Below, in pieces: positions 7,496-14,695 of a stretch of DNA of 33,066 bases. The position numbers and the translations under genes were made by a program. The notes below the pieces were generated by a model, which was not told the DNA's origin, ran no database searches, and saw only the letters and a list, made by a program, of their open reading frames with translations. Positions within the stretch are counted from its first letter, which is position 1, and each line of letters starts with the position of its first letter. Source of the DNA: CAWJFJ01 sp963800065. GTDB taxonomy: Bacteria > Actinomycetota > Acidimicrobiia > Acidimicrobiales > UBA8190. The stretch lies in NCBI GenBank assembly GCA_963800065.1, contig CAWCZO010000006.1:1-33066 (forward strand), in the 5' to 3' direction.

Positions 7496-8774
7496 CTAGG
7501 GGAAGAGACCGCGCGCCGAGATGGCCGCCGCCAGGACATCGATGGCCACCACACCGGCGGCTCGGCGCATGGACACGCCCATCGTCTTGGACTTGTCCCA
7601 CACCTCGGCGAAGGCATCGTCGATGGTCCGGGCCAGGCGCGACGCCACCAGCTCCTCGTCCCACGGGTAGCCCTGGCGGCTCTGGGCCCATTCGAAGTAC
7701 GACGCCGTCACCCCACCGGCGTTGGCCAGGATGTCGGGGACCACGGTCACCCGGCGTTGCGCCAGCACCAGGTCGGCCTCGGGCGTGGTGGGCCCGTTGG
7801 CCGCCTCCACCACCACCGACGCCTTCATGGCGTTGGCGGCGCTGACATCGATGGCCCCCTCGAGCGCGGCGGGAACGACCAGCTCGGCGTCGACGGCCCA
7901 GACGTCGGCGCCGTCCATGGCCTGGGCTCCGTCGAACCCCTTCACCGACCCGGTCCGGGCCACGTGGTCCGACAGCTCTCCGGGGTCGATCCCGCCCGGG
8001 TTGAAGACGGCACCCCCCACGTCCGAGACGGCCACCACCCGCATGCCGGCCGACGCCAGCAGGAAGACCAGGGGGCCGCCCACCTTGCCGAACCCCTGGA
8101 CGACGGCCCGGGCGCCGGCCAGCTCCATCCCCTTGGCGGCGAAGACGGACCGGACGCAGCGGACCACGCCGGACGCCGTGGCCCCCGAATGCAGGGGCAT
8201 TCCCCCCACGGCCAACGGCTTGCCGGTGACCACGGCGGGGATCGACCGACCCTCCAACATGTCCAGGGTGTCGAGCAGCCAGGCCATGACCCGCTCGTCG
8301 GTGTTGACATCCGGCGCTGGGATGTCGCGTTCGGGACCGAGGATGGTGGCGATCTCGTAGGTGTAGCGCCGTGTCATGCGTTCGAGCTCGGCCAGGGACA
8401 TCATCCTCGGATCGCAGCGGACCCCGCCCTTGCCCCCACCGAAGGGGATATCGACAACGGCCGTCTTGAGCGTCATGTCGGCGGCCAACGCCGAGACCTC
8501 GCGGGCCTGGAGGGCGGGGTGAAAGCGGATGCCGCCCTTGGCCGGGCCCCGGGAGGTGTTGTGATGGATCCGCCAACCGGTGAAGACCTCGACGTGTCCG
8601 TCGTCCATCCGGACGGGCACCGCCACTTCCAGGATGCGCTCCGGTGTGCGCAGCTGGCGGTGCACGTTGGGATCGAGCGAGGCCGAGCGCGGCGGCGTCG
8701 TCGATCCGCTGGAGGATGGCGCTCCACGGGTCGTACGCCGTCGGCGTCGGCCCCTCCCCGTCGTGGCCCGGCAT
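7496..8774 (-). CDS. Glu/Leu/Phe/Val dehydrogenase, probably glutamate dehydrogenase, frame broken by a 4-bp duplication
   Basis: The enzyme interconverts an amino acid (glutamate most likely) and its 2-oxo acid plus ammonia. From 8665 to 7496 the frame gives 389 residues with the family core: VFTGWRIHHNTSRGPAKGG, the catalytic-Lys signature DIPFGGGKGGV, the Rossmann motif VQGFGKVGG, and a C-terminal helical part (ANAGGVTASYFEW). The N-terminus is missing from this frame, but it is found in another frame from the ATG at 8774: DPWSAILQRIDDAAALGL. Frames join if one unit of the tandem CGAGCGAG at 8674-8681 is removed, which restores AAALGLDPNVHRQLR and a 424-aa protein of normal length. The ATG follows the upstream transporter stop by 2 nt, so the genes are co-transcribed. 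The GTG at 8665 has no ribosome site. It is either a real disruption, a phase-variable tract or a sequencing error. Confidence 0.88.
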
Positions 8775-8776
8775 CG

Positions 8777-9730
8777 TCACCCCGGGGCCGGGGCCGGGTC
8801 GCCCGAGGTCCAGTCCTGGGGATCCGGGCGACCACCGACACCGCGGTGCCGCTGCGACAGCATGTGACTGGACTGCCCGTCCTCACTCTTCACACTGACG
8901 ATGAGCGGTGAGCGCGCCAGGGAGTAGACGCCGAAGAAGAGCACGATCAGAGCCAACGCCTCCCCCGCACCCCGGCCTCCGGCCGTCTGGACGCGGTCAC
9001 CGAAGAGACCGATCCCGATGGCGATCGAGGCCAGAGGATCGACGATCACCAGGGTCGACTGCGAGGCGGTCACGGGACCGGCGCGGAAGGCGTTCTGCAT
9101 CAGGAACATGCCGGCCAGCCCGGAGACGGCCAGGGCATACGGGGGCCAGTGGGTGAACACACCACTCCATCCGTGGTCGATCTCGGCGTTGGTCTCCTTG
9201 ATGAGGGCGGCGGTGAAGGCGAAGGCGATGGCGGCGGCCACGCCGAACATGGCCGCCTTCCAGGCGGGGGACCCGACACGGGCGAGCATGACCGAGATCG
9301 TTCCCCCGCCGATGACGGCGATGGAGACCAGTCCCCAGTCGTAGAGGCTGGGAGTCTGGCTCCCCCCACCGGGCGCCGCCAGGGCCAGGAAGGCGGCCAG
9401 GCCGCCGGCGGCCAGGACGGCTCCCGCCCATTCGTGCCATCCCAGCTGCTGGCGGAACCAGATCCCGAGGATGGCCACCAGGAAGGGCAGCTCGAGGGTG
9501 AGTATGGGCTGCACCGTGGTCAGGCGTCCGAAGTGGAGGGCGGTGAATTGGAAGAGGAAGGCGGCGATCATGAAGCCGAACCCGGCCAGCCACACCTTGC
9601 GACGAAGCGCGTAGGCCATGAGCCCCCACCGCAGCGTCGACTCCTCGGGGGCCGATTCCACTCCCATGCGCTGGAGGATGGTCGTGAGCGCATTGGCCAG
9701 AGCCGCTCCGACAGCCAGGATGTAGGCCAT
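8777..9730 (-). CDS. DMT-superfamily (EamA-like) membrane transporter
   Basis: A protein of 317 aa with about nine to ten hydrophobic segments in the first 270 residues, starting MAYILAVGAALANALTTILQ and including TVQPILTLELPFLVAIL, which resembles the repeated DMT half. The second half has SQSTLVIVDPLASIAIGIGLFG, matching the first, as expected of the internally duplicated fold. The last ~45 residues are polar and rich in Pro, Gly and Gln, and probably cytoplasmic. DMT proteins export amino acids, nucleosides or metabolites; the substrate is unknown. The stop codon lies 2 nt from the ATG of the dehydrogenase gene downstream, so an amino-acid-linked role is possible. ATG at 9730 is preceded by AAGGT and by TAAGGT 9 nt upstream. 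Confidence 0.85.
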   Translation of the reverse strand: MAYILAVGAALANALTTILQRMGVESAPEESTLRWGLMAYALRRKVWLAGFGFMIAAFLFQFTALHFGRLTTVQPILTLELPFLVAILGIWFRQQLGWHEWAGAVLAAGGLAAFLALAAPGGGSQTPSLYDWGLVSIAVIGGGTISVMLARVGSPAWKAAMFGVAAAIAFAFTAALIKETNAEIDHGWSGVFTHWPPYALAVSGLAGMFLMQNAFRAGPVTASQSTLVIVDPLASIAIGIGLFGDRVQTAGGRGAGEALALIVLFFGVYSLARSPLIVSVKSEDGQSSHMLSQRHRGVGGRPDPQDWTSGDPAPAPG

Positions 9731-9911
9731 TAGCCGCTTACCTTATGGGCCCCATCGCCGCCGTGGGCCCTTCCGCCCCACGGGCCCGGTCCGGGGCCCG
9801 GTCCGGCCTGGCGGGCCCTGTTGGCGGGCACGGCCGGACCGTCGATACCCTGACTGCACCGTGGCCGTGGCCCGATACGGTCACGGCACACTCCCACCAG
9901 ACAGGGGAACG

Positions 9912-11138
9912 ATGCCCGAGACCATCTCCGAAGAGGACTTCGAGCGCTCGGCTCTGACGTTCCTGGAAGCGAACGCCGAGCCCCGCGTCGAGGCCCGTCA
10001 GAGCTGGGGCGAGGGTTCGGACCAGGTGTCGATCCTCCCCGAACGGACCCTCGAGGAGGAGATCGCCGAGTTGGAGGCGGCCCGGACGTGGGCCCGGAAG
10101 CGATTCGACGCCGGGTTCAGCTGGATCACCGGTCCCGTGGCCTACGGCGGACGGGGGTTGCCGCGGGACTTCCAGCGTAGCTACGACGCCCTCGAGGGAC
10201 GCTTCGCCACCCCTCCGATGTCCGCCTACGGCATCGGCCTCGGGATGGTCGCCCCCACCATCCTGGCGCACGCCACCGACGAGGTGAAGGAGCGCTACCT
10301 GAAGTCGATGTGGCGGGGCGACATCGTGGCCTGCCAACTCTTCAGCGAACCTGGTGCCGGCAGTGACCTGGCCAGCCTACAGACGCGGGCCGTGCGCGAC
10401 GGCGACGAGTGGATCGTCACGGGACAGAAGGTCTGGACGTCGGGCGCCCATCTGTCGGAGATCGGCGAGATCATGTGCCGGACGAACCCCGATGCCCCCA
10501 AGCACAAGGGGCTGACCGGCTTCGTCGTCGACATGCACGCTCCCGGGGTCGAGATCCGACCCCTGCGGCAGATGACCGGGGGGGCCTCGTTCAACGAGGT
10601 CTTCTTCACCGAGGTCCGGATCCCCGATTCCCACCGTCTCGGCGACGTGAACGGCGGATGGACCGTGGCCCTGACCACCCTCATGAACGAGCGGGCGGCC
10701 ATCGGTGGGGGGATGGCCAGCGGGGGGAGCGGGAACATGGGAACGCAACGCCTGATCGAGCTCATCCGGCATCAGGGCAAGGCCGGCGACCCGCTCGTCC
10801 GTCAGCAGATCGCCGACATCGTCATCAACGGTCGGGTGGCTTCCTTCACCAACCTCCGCGCCATGGCCAAGATCGCCACCGGCCAGCTCCCGGGGCCCGA
10901 GATGTCGATCGCCAAGCTGACCCTCACCATGAACATGCGCCGGGTGAGCGACCTGGTGGCGTCGGTTCTCGGTCCCCGGCTGGTGGCCGACACCGGTGAG
11001 TGGGGAACCTACGCGTGGTCCAAGTTCGTCCTGGGCCTTCCCGGGATGCGGCTGGCCGGCGGCACCGACGAGATCCTCCACAACATCATCGGAGAACGTG
11101 TCCTCGGGTTGCCCAAGGAGCCGGCGCCCCCGAAGTAG
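9912..11138 (+). CDS. Acyl-CoA dehydrogenase (FadE-like)
   Basis: A protein of 408 aa. It has the complete domain order of the family: N-terminal helices, the FAD/substrate segment CQLFSEPGAGSDLASLQTRA, the middle beta-domain with VTGQKVWTSGAHLSEIG, and RPLRQMTGGASFNEVFFTEVRIPD. The C-terminal helical domain ends with AGGTDEILHNIIGERVLGLPKEP, a common actinobacterial FadE ending. It is longer and of a different subtype from the acyl-CoA dehydrogenase at 5589-6704. The ATG at 9912 is supported by the AGGGGAAC ribosome site and by the start of homology; the frame is open 17 codons further upstream without support. The acyl substrate cannot be named. The gene is convergent with a methyltransferase 4 bp away. 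Confidence 0.93.
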   Translation: MPETISEEDFERSALTFLEANAEPRVEARQSWGEGSDQVSILPERTLEEEIAELEAARTWARKRFDAGFSWITGPVAYGGRGLPRDFQRSYDALEGRFATPPMSAYGIGLGMVAPTILAHATDEVKERYLKSMWRGDIVACQLFSEPGAGSDLASLQTRAVRDGDEWIVTGQKVWTSGAHLSEIGEIMCRTNPDAPKHKGLTGFVVDMHAPGVEIRPLRQMTGGASFNEVFFTEVRIPDSHRLGDVNGGWTVALTTLMNERAAIGGGMASGGSGNMGTQRLIELIRHQGKAGDPLVRQQIADIVINGRVASFTNLRAMAKIATGQLPGPEMSIAKLTLTMNMRRVSDLVASVLGPRLVADTGEWGTYAWSKFVLGLPGMRLAGGTDEILHNIIGERVLGLPKEPAPPK

Positions 11139-11142
11139 GTCT

Positions 11143-11754
11143 TCAGGCCCGGGCCGAACACAGCCATCCGAGGTCGTAGACACCGATCTCGATGGCGGAG
11201 AACCCGGCGGCCGCCAGCCAACGCTGGAGGGTGTCGGGGTCGATGGGGTTGTAGACGTCGTCGACATGGAAGGCCCGGGTCCCTTCGTTCTCGACGCCGT
11301 CGGCGGCGACGAGGGTGCCGGCGGGGGTCAGAACCCGGGCCAGCTCGGTGAAGATCCTCTCCTGCTCCTCGTCGGTCTCGACGTGATGGAGCATGTGGAA
11401 GGAGGCCGCTCCCGAAAAATGGTCGTCGGGGAAGTCCAGGGAACCGGCGTCGCCCACCACCACGTCCACATTGGTGCCGGCCAGCCGGACCGCCAGAGCG
11501 GCGGCCAGATCGACGTCGACCTCCACCGCCGTGAGGTGGTCGACCCGGGCCCTCAGGACGTCGGTGGTGAATCCCGGGCCCGGACCGATCTCCAGCACGG
11601 TCGGACCGAGATCCACCCCCTGCAGCGCCCGGGGCAGGATCGTCTCCTCGACGGCCTGCCGCCACTCGGGACTGGCGCAGAATTCGAGGTGGTAGGAATT
11701 CACCGACGTGCCGCCGGGGCACCGGGGCGTGGGGGATGGCTTCCCATTCCTCAT
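11143..11754 (-). CDS. Class I SAM-dependent methyltransferase
   Basis: About 203 aa from the ATG at 11754. Motif I is VLEIGPGPGFTTDVL, followed by acidic motif II (AVEVDVDLA), motif III-like VVVGDAGSLDFPDDHF, and ASFHMLHHVETDEEQ with a predicted helix before VLTPAGTLVAAD. This is the Methyltransf_11/25 pattern; the substrate is not predictable. Two starts are possible: ATG 11754, used here, or GTG 11703, which begins VNSYHLEFCASPEWR, where homology seems to begin. Neither has a good ribosome site. The ATG start would leave only 17 bp to the divergent AraC-type regulator, so the two genes share a promoter region and may be functionally linked. Confidence 0.85.
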   Translation of the reverse strand: MRNGKPSPTPRCPGGTSVNSYHLEFCASPEWRQAVEETILPRALQGVDLGPTVLEIGPGPGFTTDVLRARVDHLTAVEVDVDLAAALAVRLAGTNVDVVVGDAGSLDFPDDHFSGAASFHMLHHVETDEEQERIFTELARVLTPAGTLVAADGVENEGTRAFHVDDVYNPIDPDTLQRWLAAAGFSAIEIGVYDLGWLCSARA

Positions 11755-11757
11755 TGG

Positions 11758-11763
11758 TACACT
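11758..11763 (+). promoter_or_regulatory. -10 element of a probable leaderless promoter (AraC-type regulator)
   Basis: TACACT, followed by 8 nt and the GTG at 11772. No Shine-Dalgarno is present. It supports the GTG as the regulator's start. Confidence 0.5.
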
Positions 11764-11771
11764 GCCGCGTC

Positions 11772-12662
11772 GTGACCGTCTCTGCACGTTCGGCCAATAA
11801 GTTGTCTTTTACGGCCAAACCGGGATTCGTCGACATGCGCGGTGGCGCTCAGGTGCGGGCCGGGACCTTTCCCTATGACGGCCCCGACACTGTCACCGGT
11901 TGGCACTGCCACGACCTTCACCAGATCGAATACGCCTTCAAGGGCGTCGTCGAGGTCGAGACGGCGGAGGCCCACCATCTGCTCCCGCCCCAACAGGCCG
12001 TCTGGATCCCCGCCGGGCTGATGCACAGGACCACGCTCAAGGGCGTCCGGACGGTGTCGGTCTTCTTCGAACCGGCCATGGTCCCCGGGATCGACGGGCG
12101 CGCCCGGATCCTCGCCGCCGAACCGGTGATCCGCGAGATGATCCTCTACGCCGTGCGTTGGCCCATCACCCGACCGTCGAGTGACGCCACCGCCGAGACC
12201 TTCTTCGAGGCGCTGGCCAGAATCGCCTCCGAGTGGCTGGATCACGAGACGCCGCTCAGCCTGCCGACGAGCACGGATCCGGACGTGGCGGCGGTGATGG
12301 CCTATACCCGTGACCACCTCGAGGGCGTGGGGGTACGCGACGCCTCCGGGGCGGTGGGCTGGTCCGAGCGGACCTTGCGACGGCGGTTCCTCGAGACCAC
12401 CGGGATGACGTGGCGGAGCTATCTGGTCCAGAGCCGCCTGATGCGGGCCATGGCCCTGCTGGCCGAGTCGGGGCCGTCCGTGGTGGACGTGGCCACGGTG
12501 GTCGGATTCGAGAGCGTCAGCGCCTTCACCCGGGCCTTCGGTCGGTACTGCGGCGAAACCCCTTCCACCTACCGGCGGCGGGTCACGTCCCCACCCCCGG
12601 AGCTCGAAGGGCGAAGGCGGCCGCCGCCGAGGCGGAACCGGCCCGTTCCCGATCTCCGGTGA
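11772..12662 (+). CDS. AraC-family transcriptional regulator with cupin-like sensor domain
   Basis: A protein of 296 aa from GTG 11772. The N-terminal half has a cupin-like core (WHCHDLHQIEYAFKGVVEVE, then PPQQAVWIPAGLMHRTTL), which in this family binds a small ligand. The C-terminal ~100 residues carry the two helix-turn-helix units: ASGAVGWSERTLRRRFLETTGMTWRSYL and VVDVATVVGFESVSAFTRAFGRYCGETPSTYRRR, the second matching the AraC signature. It probably activates or represses nearby genes, the divergent methyltransferase being the obvious candidate, but no target site is proven. An upstream ATG at 11736 would invade the methyltransferase gene. It is convergent with rnhB, with 4 bp between stops. 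Confidence 0.92.
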   Translation: MTVSARSANKLSFTAKPGFVDMRGGAQVRAGTFPYDGPDTVTGWHCHDLHQIEYAFKGVVEVETAEAHHLLPPQQAVWIPAGLMHRTTLKGVRTVSVFFEPAMVPGIDGRARILAAEPVIREMILYAVRWPITRPSSDATAETFFEALARIASEWLDHETPLSLPTSTDPDVAAVMAYTRDHLEGVGVRDASGAVGWSERTLRRRFLETTGMTWRSYLVQSRLMRAMALLAESGPSVVDVATVVGFESVSAFTRAFGRYCGETPSTYRRRVTSPPPELEGRRRPPPRRNRPVPDLR

Positions 12663-12666
12663 TGGG

Positions 12667-13374
12667 CTACCGCCAGGGAAGGTTCTCCACGTACACCCAC
12701 GAGCGCCGGTGGATGGCCGTCAGGCCGTAACCGCACAGAGCGCGTTTGTGGGTGGGCGAGGGATAACCCTTGTTCCGGTCGAACTCGAACGGCGGATACG
12801 AACCGGCGTCCGCCCGCATCAGCCGGTCACGGGTCACCTTGGCCAGAACCGAGGCGGCGGCCACCGACGAGCACTTGGCGTCCGCCTTCACGACCGTCTG
12901 CACCTCCGGCGCCCAACCGCGTAGCGCGTCGTCCTCCTCGTCGAAGAGCGAGGGGGCCAGCTGGGGAGTGACATAGTCGAAGGTCCCGTCCAGGACGACA
13001 GCGTCGGGAAGGACGTCGCTGGGCACCTGGGCGAAGGCGCGGCGGGTGGCCAGGCGCAGCGACGCCGTCATCCCGAGCGCGTCACACTCCTCGGGTCCGG
13101 CGTGGCCGACGGCCCACGAGGTGCACCACCGGGCCAGGGGATCGAAGAGGCGCTCCCGCACGTCCTCCACCAGTTGCTTGGAGTCGCGCAACCCCGACGG
13201 TGTCCGGCACAGCGGTGCCGCCAGGACGACGACACCCACCGTGAGGGGCCCCGCCCACGCACCGCGTCCGACCTCGTCCACCCCGGCGACGAACCGATGA
13301 CCGTTCGCCCACAGCCGCTTCTCCCAGGTGAGGGTGGGCTTCGGTGCATTTCCCCGACGGCGGTGGCCCGCCAC
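12667..13374 (-). CDS. rnhB: Ribonuclease HII
   Basis: A protein of 235 aa from the GTG at 13374. RNase HII cuts RNA-DNA hybrids and single ribonucleotides in DNA. Catalytic acidic residues are visible: DE in FVAGVDEVGRGAWAGP (Asp33, Glu34), the Asp of VVLDGTFDYV, and the Asp in KADAKCSSVAAASVLAKVTRD. Substrate-binding motifs LRDSKQL and FDRNKGYPSPTHKRAL are also intact. The frame is open further to 13554, with ATGs at 13482, 13491 and 13494. That extension would be Thr/Gln-rich (ETLQTAQTADNSLQTN), is less GC-rich at third positions and has no family match. I therefore treat it as probable upstream DNA, but a 271-aa form from 13482 is not excluded. No ribosome site supports any start. Confidence 0.92.
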   Translation of the reverse strand: MAGHRRRGNAPKPTLTWEKRLWANGHRFVAGVDEVGRGAWAGPLTVGVVVLAAPLCRTPSGLRDSKQLVEDVRERLFDPLARWCTSWAVGHAGPEECDALGMTASLRLATRRAFAQVPSDVLPDAVVLDGTFDYVTPQLAPSLFDEEDDALRGWAPEVQTVVKADAKCSSVAAASVLAKVTRDRLMRADAGSYPPFEFDRNKGYPSPTHKRALCGYGLTAIHRRSWVYVENLPWR

Positions 13375-13395
13375 GGCCGTCGAAGAGGTGGTCGC

Positions 13396-13459
13396 GTTTG
13401 TTTGCAAACTGTTGTCCGCTGTTTGCGCGGTTTGCAGTGTTTCCACCTTGTTGTCCACC
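13396..13459. other. AT-richer repeat block upstream of rnhB
   Basis: GTTTGC recurs at 13400-13405 (within the palindrome GTTTGCAAAC, 13400-13409), 13421-13426 and 13430-13435, with a further GTTTG at 13396. TTGTCCGC (13412-13419) and TTGTCCACC (13451-13459) resemble high-GC DnaA boxes (TTGTCCACA). The base composition differs sharply from all flanking DNA. It may be a regulatory region or an odd N-terminal extension of RNase HII. Confidence 0.5.
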
Positions 13460-13547
13460 AAGCCCTTGTCGACCGGAGTCATTGGGCGCATCATGAGAAG
13501 GAGCGGCCCGGGACCCCCCCGAGGGCCCGACGCACGACCCCTGAAGC

Positions 13548-13576
13548 TTGACATGCGGCACCCGGATCCTCCGGAT
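13548..13576 (+). promoter_or_regulatory. Possible promoter for the small protein at 13603
   Basis: A perfect -35 TTGACA (13548-13553) is followed after 17 nt by CCGGAT (13571-13576), a poor -10. The start codon is 27 nt further, with a good ribosome site. Confidence 0.35.
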
Positions 13577-13602
13577 CGTGGGCGCTGCGGGAGGAGCGGC
13601 GA

Positions 13603-13845
13603 ATGGTCAACACGGCCTTCGATCCATCCAAGGCCACTTCGCGGGCCACCGGACTTGCCGCCGGCACCGCCGTCGACGTCCGTAGCCGGTACGTCGGGGC
13701 GTGGAGCTCAGGCTTCGAGGTCGCCGAACCCGTCAAGGACGGGTACCGGGTGCGCCGCCTCTCCGACGGCAGCGTCCTTCCCGACGTCTTCACCAACGAT
13801 GACGTGCGGGCCCAGCGCCACAAGACCGGGCTGTGGTGGTACTGA
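13603..13845 (+). CDS. Small conserved-looking hypothetical protein (80 aa)
   Basis: The ATG is preceded by GGAGGAGCGGCGA, a strong ribosome site. The protein has no signal peptide or membrane segment. Residues 22-80 look like a compact beta-rich domain: VDVRSRYVGAWSSGFEVAEPVKDGYRV in register with RRLSDGSVLPDVFTNDDVR, ending GLWWY. The alternating charged and aromatic pattern (R-Y-x-G-x-W-x-x-GFEV, then SDGS-LP) suggests a small Tudor/SH3-like barrel, which is inference. I do not recognise a named family. The coding sequence has the normal GC-rich third positions of the window, so it is likely real. A 15-bp tandem repeat begins right after its stop. Confidence 0.75.
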   Translation: MVNTAFDPSKATSRATGLAAGTAVDVRSRYVGAWSSGFEVAEPVKDGYRVRRLSDGSVLPDVFTNDDVRAQRHKTGLWWY

Positions 13846-13905
13846 TTCACTGAACTCCGGTTCACTGAACTCCGGTTCACCGAGCTCCGGCACACCGAGT
13901 TCTGG
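13846..13905. repeat. 15-bp tandem repeat, four copies, directly after a stop codon
   Basis: TTCACTGAACTCCGG is present twice exactly (13846-13860, 13861-13875), then as two diverged copies (13876-13890, 13891-13905). It starts at the base after the TGA of the preceding gene. No coding role is evident. Confidence 0.85.
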
Positions 13906-13944
13906 CACGACCGAGAATCACCGGCGGGCTGACCGTCGAAGTCC

Positions 13945-14235
13945 TCACGATCCGGCGACCGCATCGATGAACTCGTCGATCGGGATGGCCGTGAGCGTCT
14001 TCGTCTTGAGCGTCCCCCGTGCTCCGAGAGTCAGGGCGACCCGGGCGACAACCTTGTCGTCGGGAGCCTCGAGGATGCTGGCGAAGTCGTAGGGGCCGAG
14101 GAGCGCCCACTGCGACACGACCCGGACGCCCATGGCCTCCACCTCGCCATTGACCTCCTTCAGGCGCCGTGGGTTCTCCCGCAGGGTGGCCATTCCCTCG
14201 GGACCGAGCGTCGACAACATGAGGTACATCGGCAT
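13945..14235 (-). CDS. GYD-domain protein
   Basis: A protein of 96 aa that matches the GYD family (PF08734) over its full length: MYLMLSTLGPEGMATLRENP, then RLKEVNGEVEAMGVRVVSQW, the name-giving motif position as LLGPYDFASILEAPDD, and ALTLGARGTLKTKTLTAIPID. GYD proteins form small ferredoxin-like alpha/beta dimers and have no established reaction. The family motif G-Y-D appears here as G-P-Y-D. The ATG at 14235 has no Shine-Dalgarno but has TAGCGT 6 nt upstream. It lies 16 bp downstream of the RpiB-family gene on the same strand and has its own promoter signal. Confidence 0.9.
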   Translation of the reverse strand: MPMYLMLSTLGPEGMATLRENPRRLKEVNGEVEAMGVRVVSQWALLGPYDFASILEAPDDKVVARVALTLGARGTLKTKTLTAIPIDEFIDAVAGS

Positions 14236-14241
14236 GGGGGC

Positions 14242-14247
14242 ACGCTA
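14242..14247 (-). promoter_or_regulatory. -10 element of a probable leaderless promoter (GYD protein)
   Basis: On the minus strand TAGCGT is followed by 6 nt and the ATG at 14235. No ribosome site. Confidence 0.5.
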
Positions 14248-14251
14248 TCAA

Positions 14252-14665
14252 TCAGCGGCCTTCGACCCGAGAGATGGCGGGCAGCTCGGCGTCGTCGGGA
14301 TCGGCCCGCAGAAAGGCGTCGACCATCTCCCGGACCACCGCCGGCGAGGTGAGCCGGAGACCGAAGGCCAGGACGTTGGCGTCGTTCCACCTCCGGGCCC
14401 CGTCGGCCGTGGTGGCGTCGGTGCAGAGTGCGGCGCGGACACCGGGGATCTTGTTGGCGGCGATACTCACGCCCGTCCCCGTCCAGCAGCAGACCACCCC
14501 GCGGTCGACACGTCCGGCCGCCACCGCCTCCCCCACGGCCCGTCCGACCTCCGGCCACGCCTCCCCCCGGCCGACGCGCTCGACGTCGTGGCCCTTCTCC
14601 CGAAGATCGGCGACCAGCGCATCGGTCAGCGACGTCTCCTCGTCGGTTCCGAAGGCGATCCGCAC
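14252..14665 (-). CDS. RpiB/LacA/LacB-family sugar-phosphate isomerase
   Basis: A protein of 137 aa. The family interconverts phosphorylated aldoses and ketoses (ribose 5-phosphate or allose/galactose 6-phosphate). The conserved core is VVCCWTGTGVSIAANKIPGVRAALC (residues 57-81), with Cys60 at the catalytic-Cys position, then RRWNDANVLAFGLRLTS. The usual N-terminal motif with Asp-His-Ala-Gly reads GTDEETS here, so the residue that opens the sugar ring in RpiB is absent. This marks a divergent clade, and the true substrate may not be ribose 5-phosphate. The GTG at 14665 is chosen: homology begins there (RIAFGTDEE), and TAGCGT lies 8 nt upstream. Confidence 0.88.
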   Translation of the reverse strand: MRIAFGTDEETSLTDALVADLREKGHDVERVGRGEAWPEVGRAVGEAVAAGRVDRGVVCCWTGTGVSIAANKIPGVRAALCTDATTADGARRWNDANVLAFGLRLTSPAVVREMVDAFLRADPDDAELPAISRVEGR

Positions 14666-14673
14666 GCCCGCCC

Positions 14674-14679
14674 ACGCTA
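14674..14679 (-). promoter_or_regulatory. -10 element of a probable leaderless promoter (RpiB-family gene)
   Basis: On the minus strand TAGCGT lies 8 nt before the GTG at 14665. Confidence 0.45.
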
Positions 14680-14695
14680 GTGCCGGAGGACCCCG

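Noticed and set aside
7161..8780. A 539-residue minus-strand open frame
   Set aside because: Its first ~33 residues are the true N-terminus of the dehydrogenase; after the CGAG duplication it is out-of-frame Arg/Gly/Pro-rich sequence.
13846..13905. CRISPR-like array
   Set aside because: The repeats are directly adjacent, 15 bp, without spacers; no cas genes are present.
13708..13908. Minus-strand frame with Pro-Glu pentapeptide repeats
   Set aside because: It is only the 15-bp tandem repeat read in frame; it overlaps the small plus-strand gene, which has a strong ribosome site.
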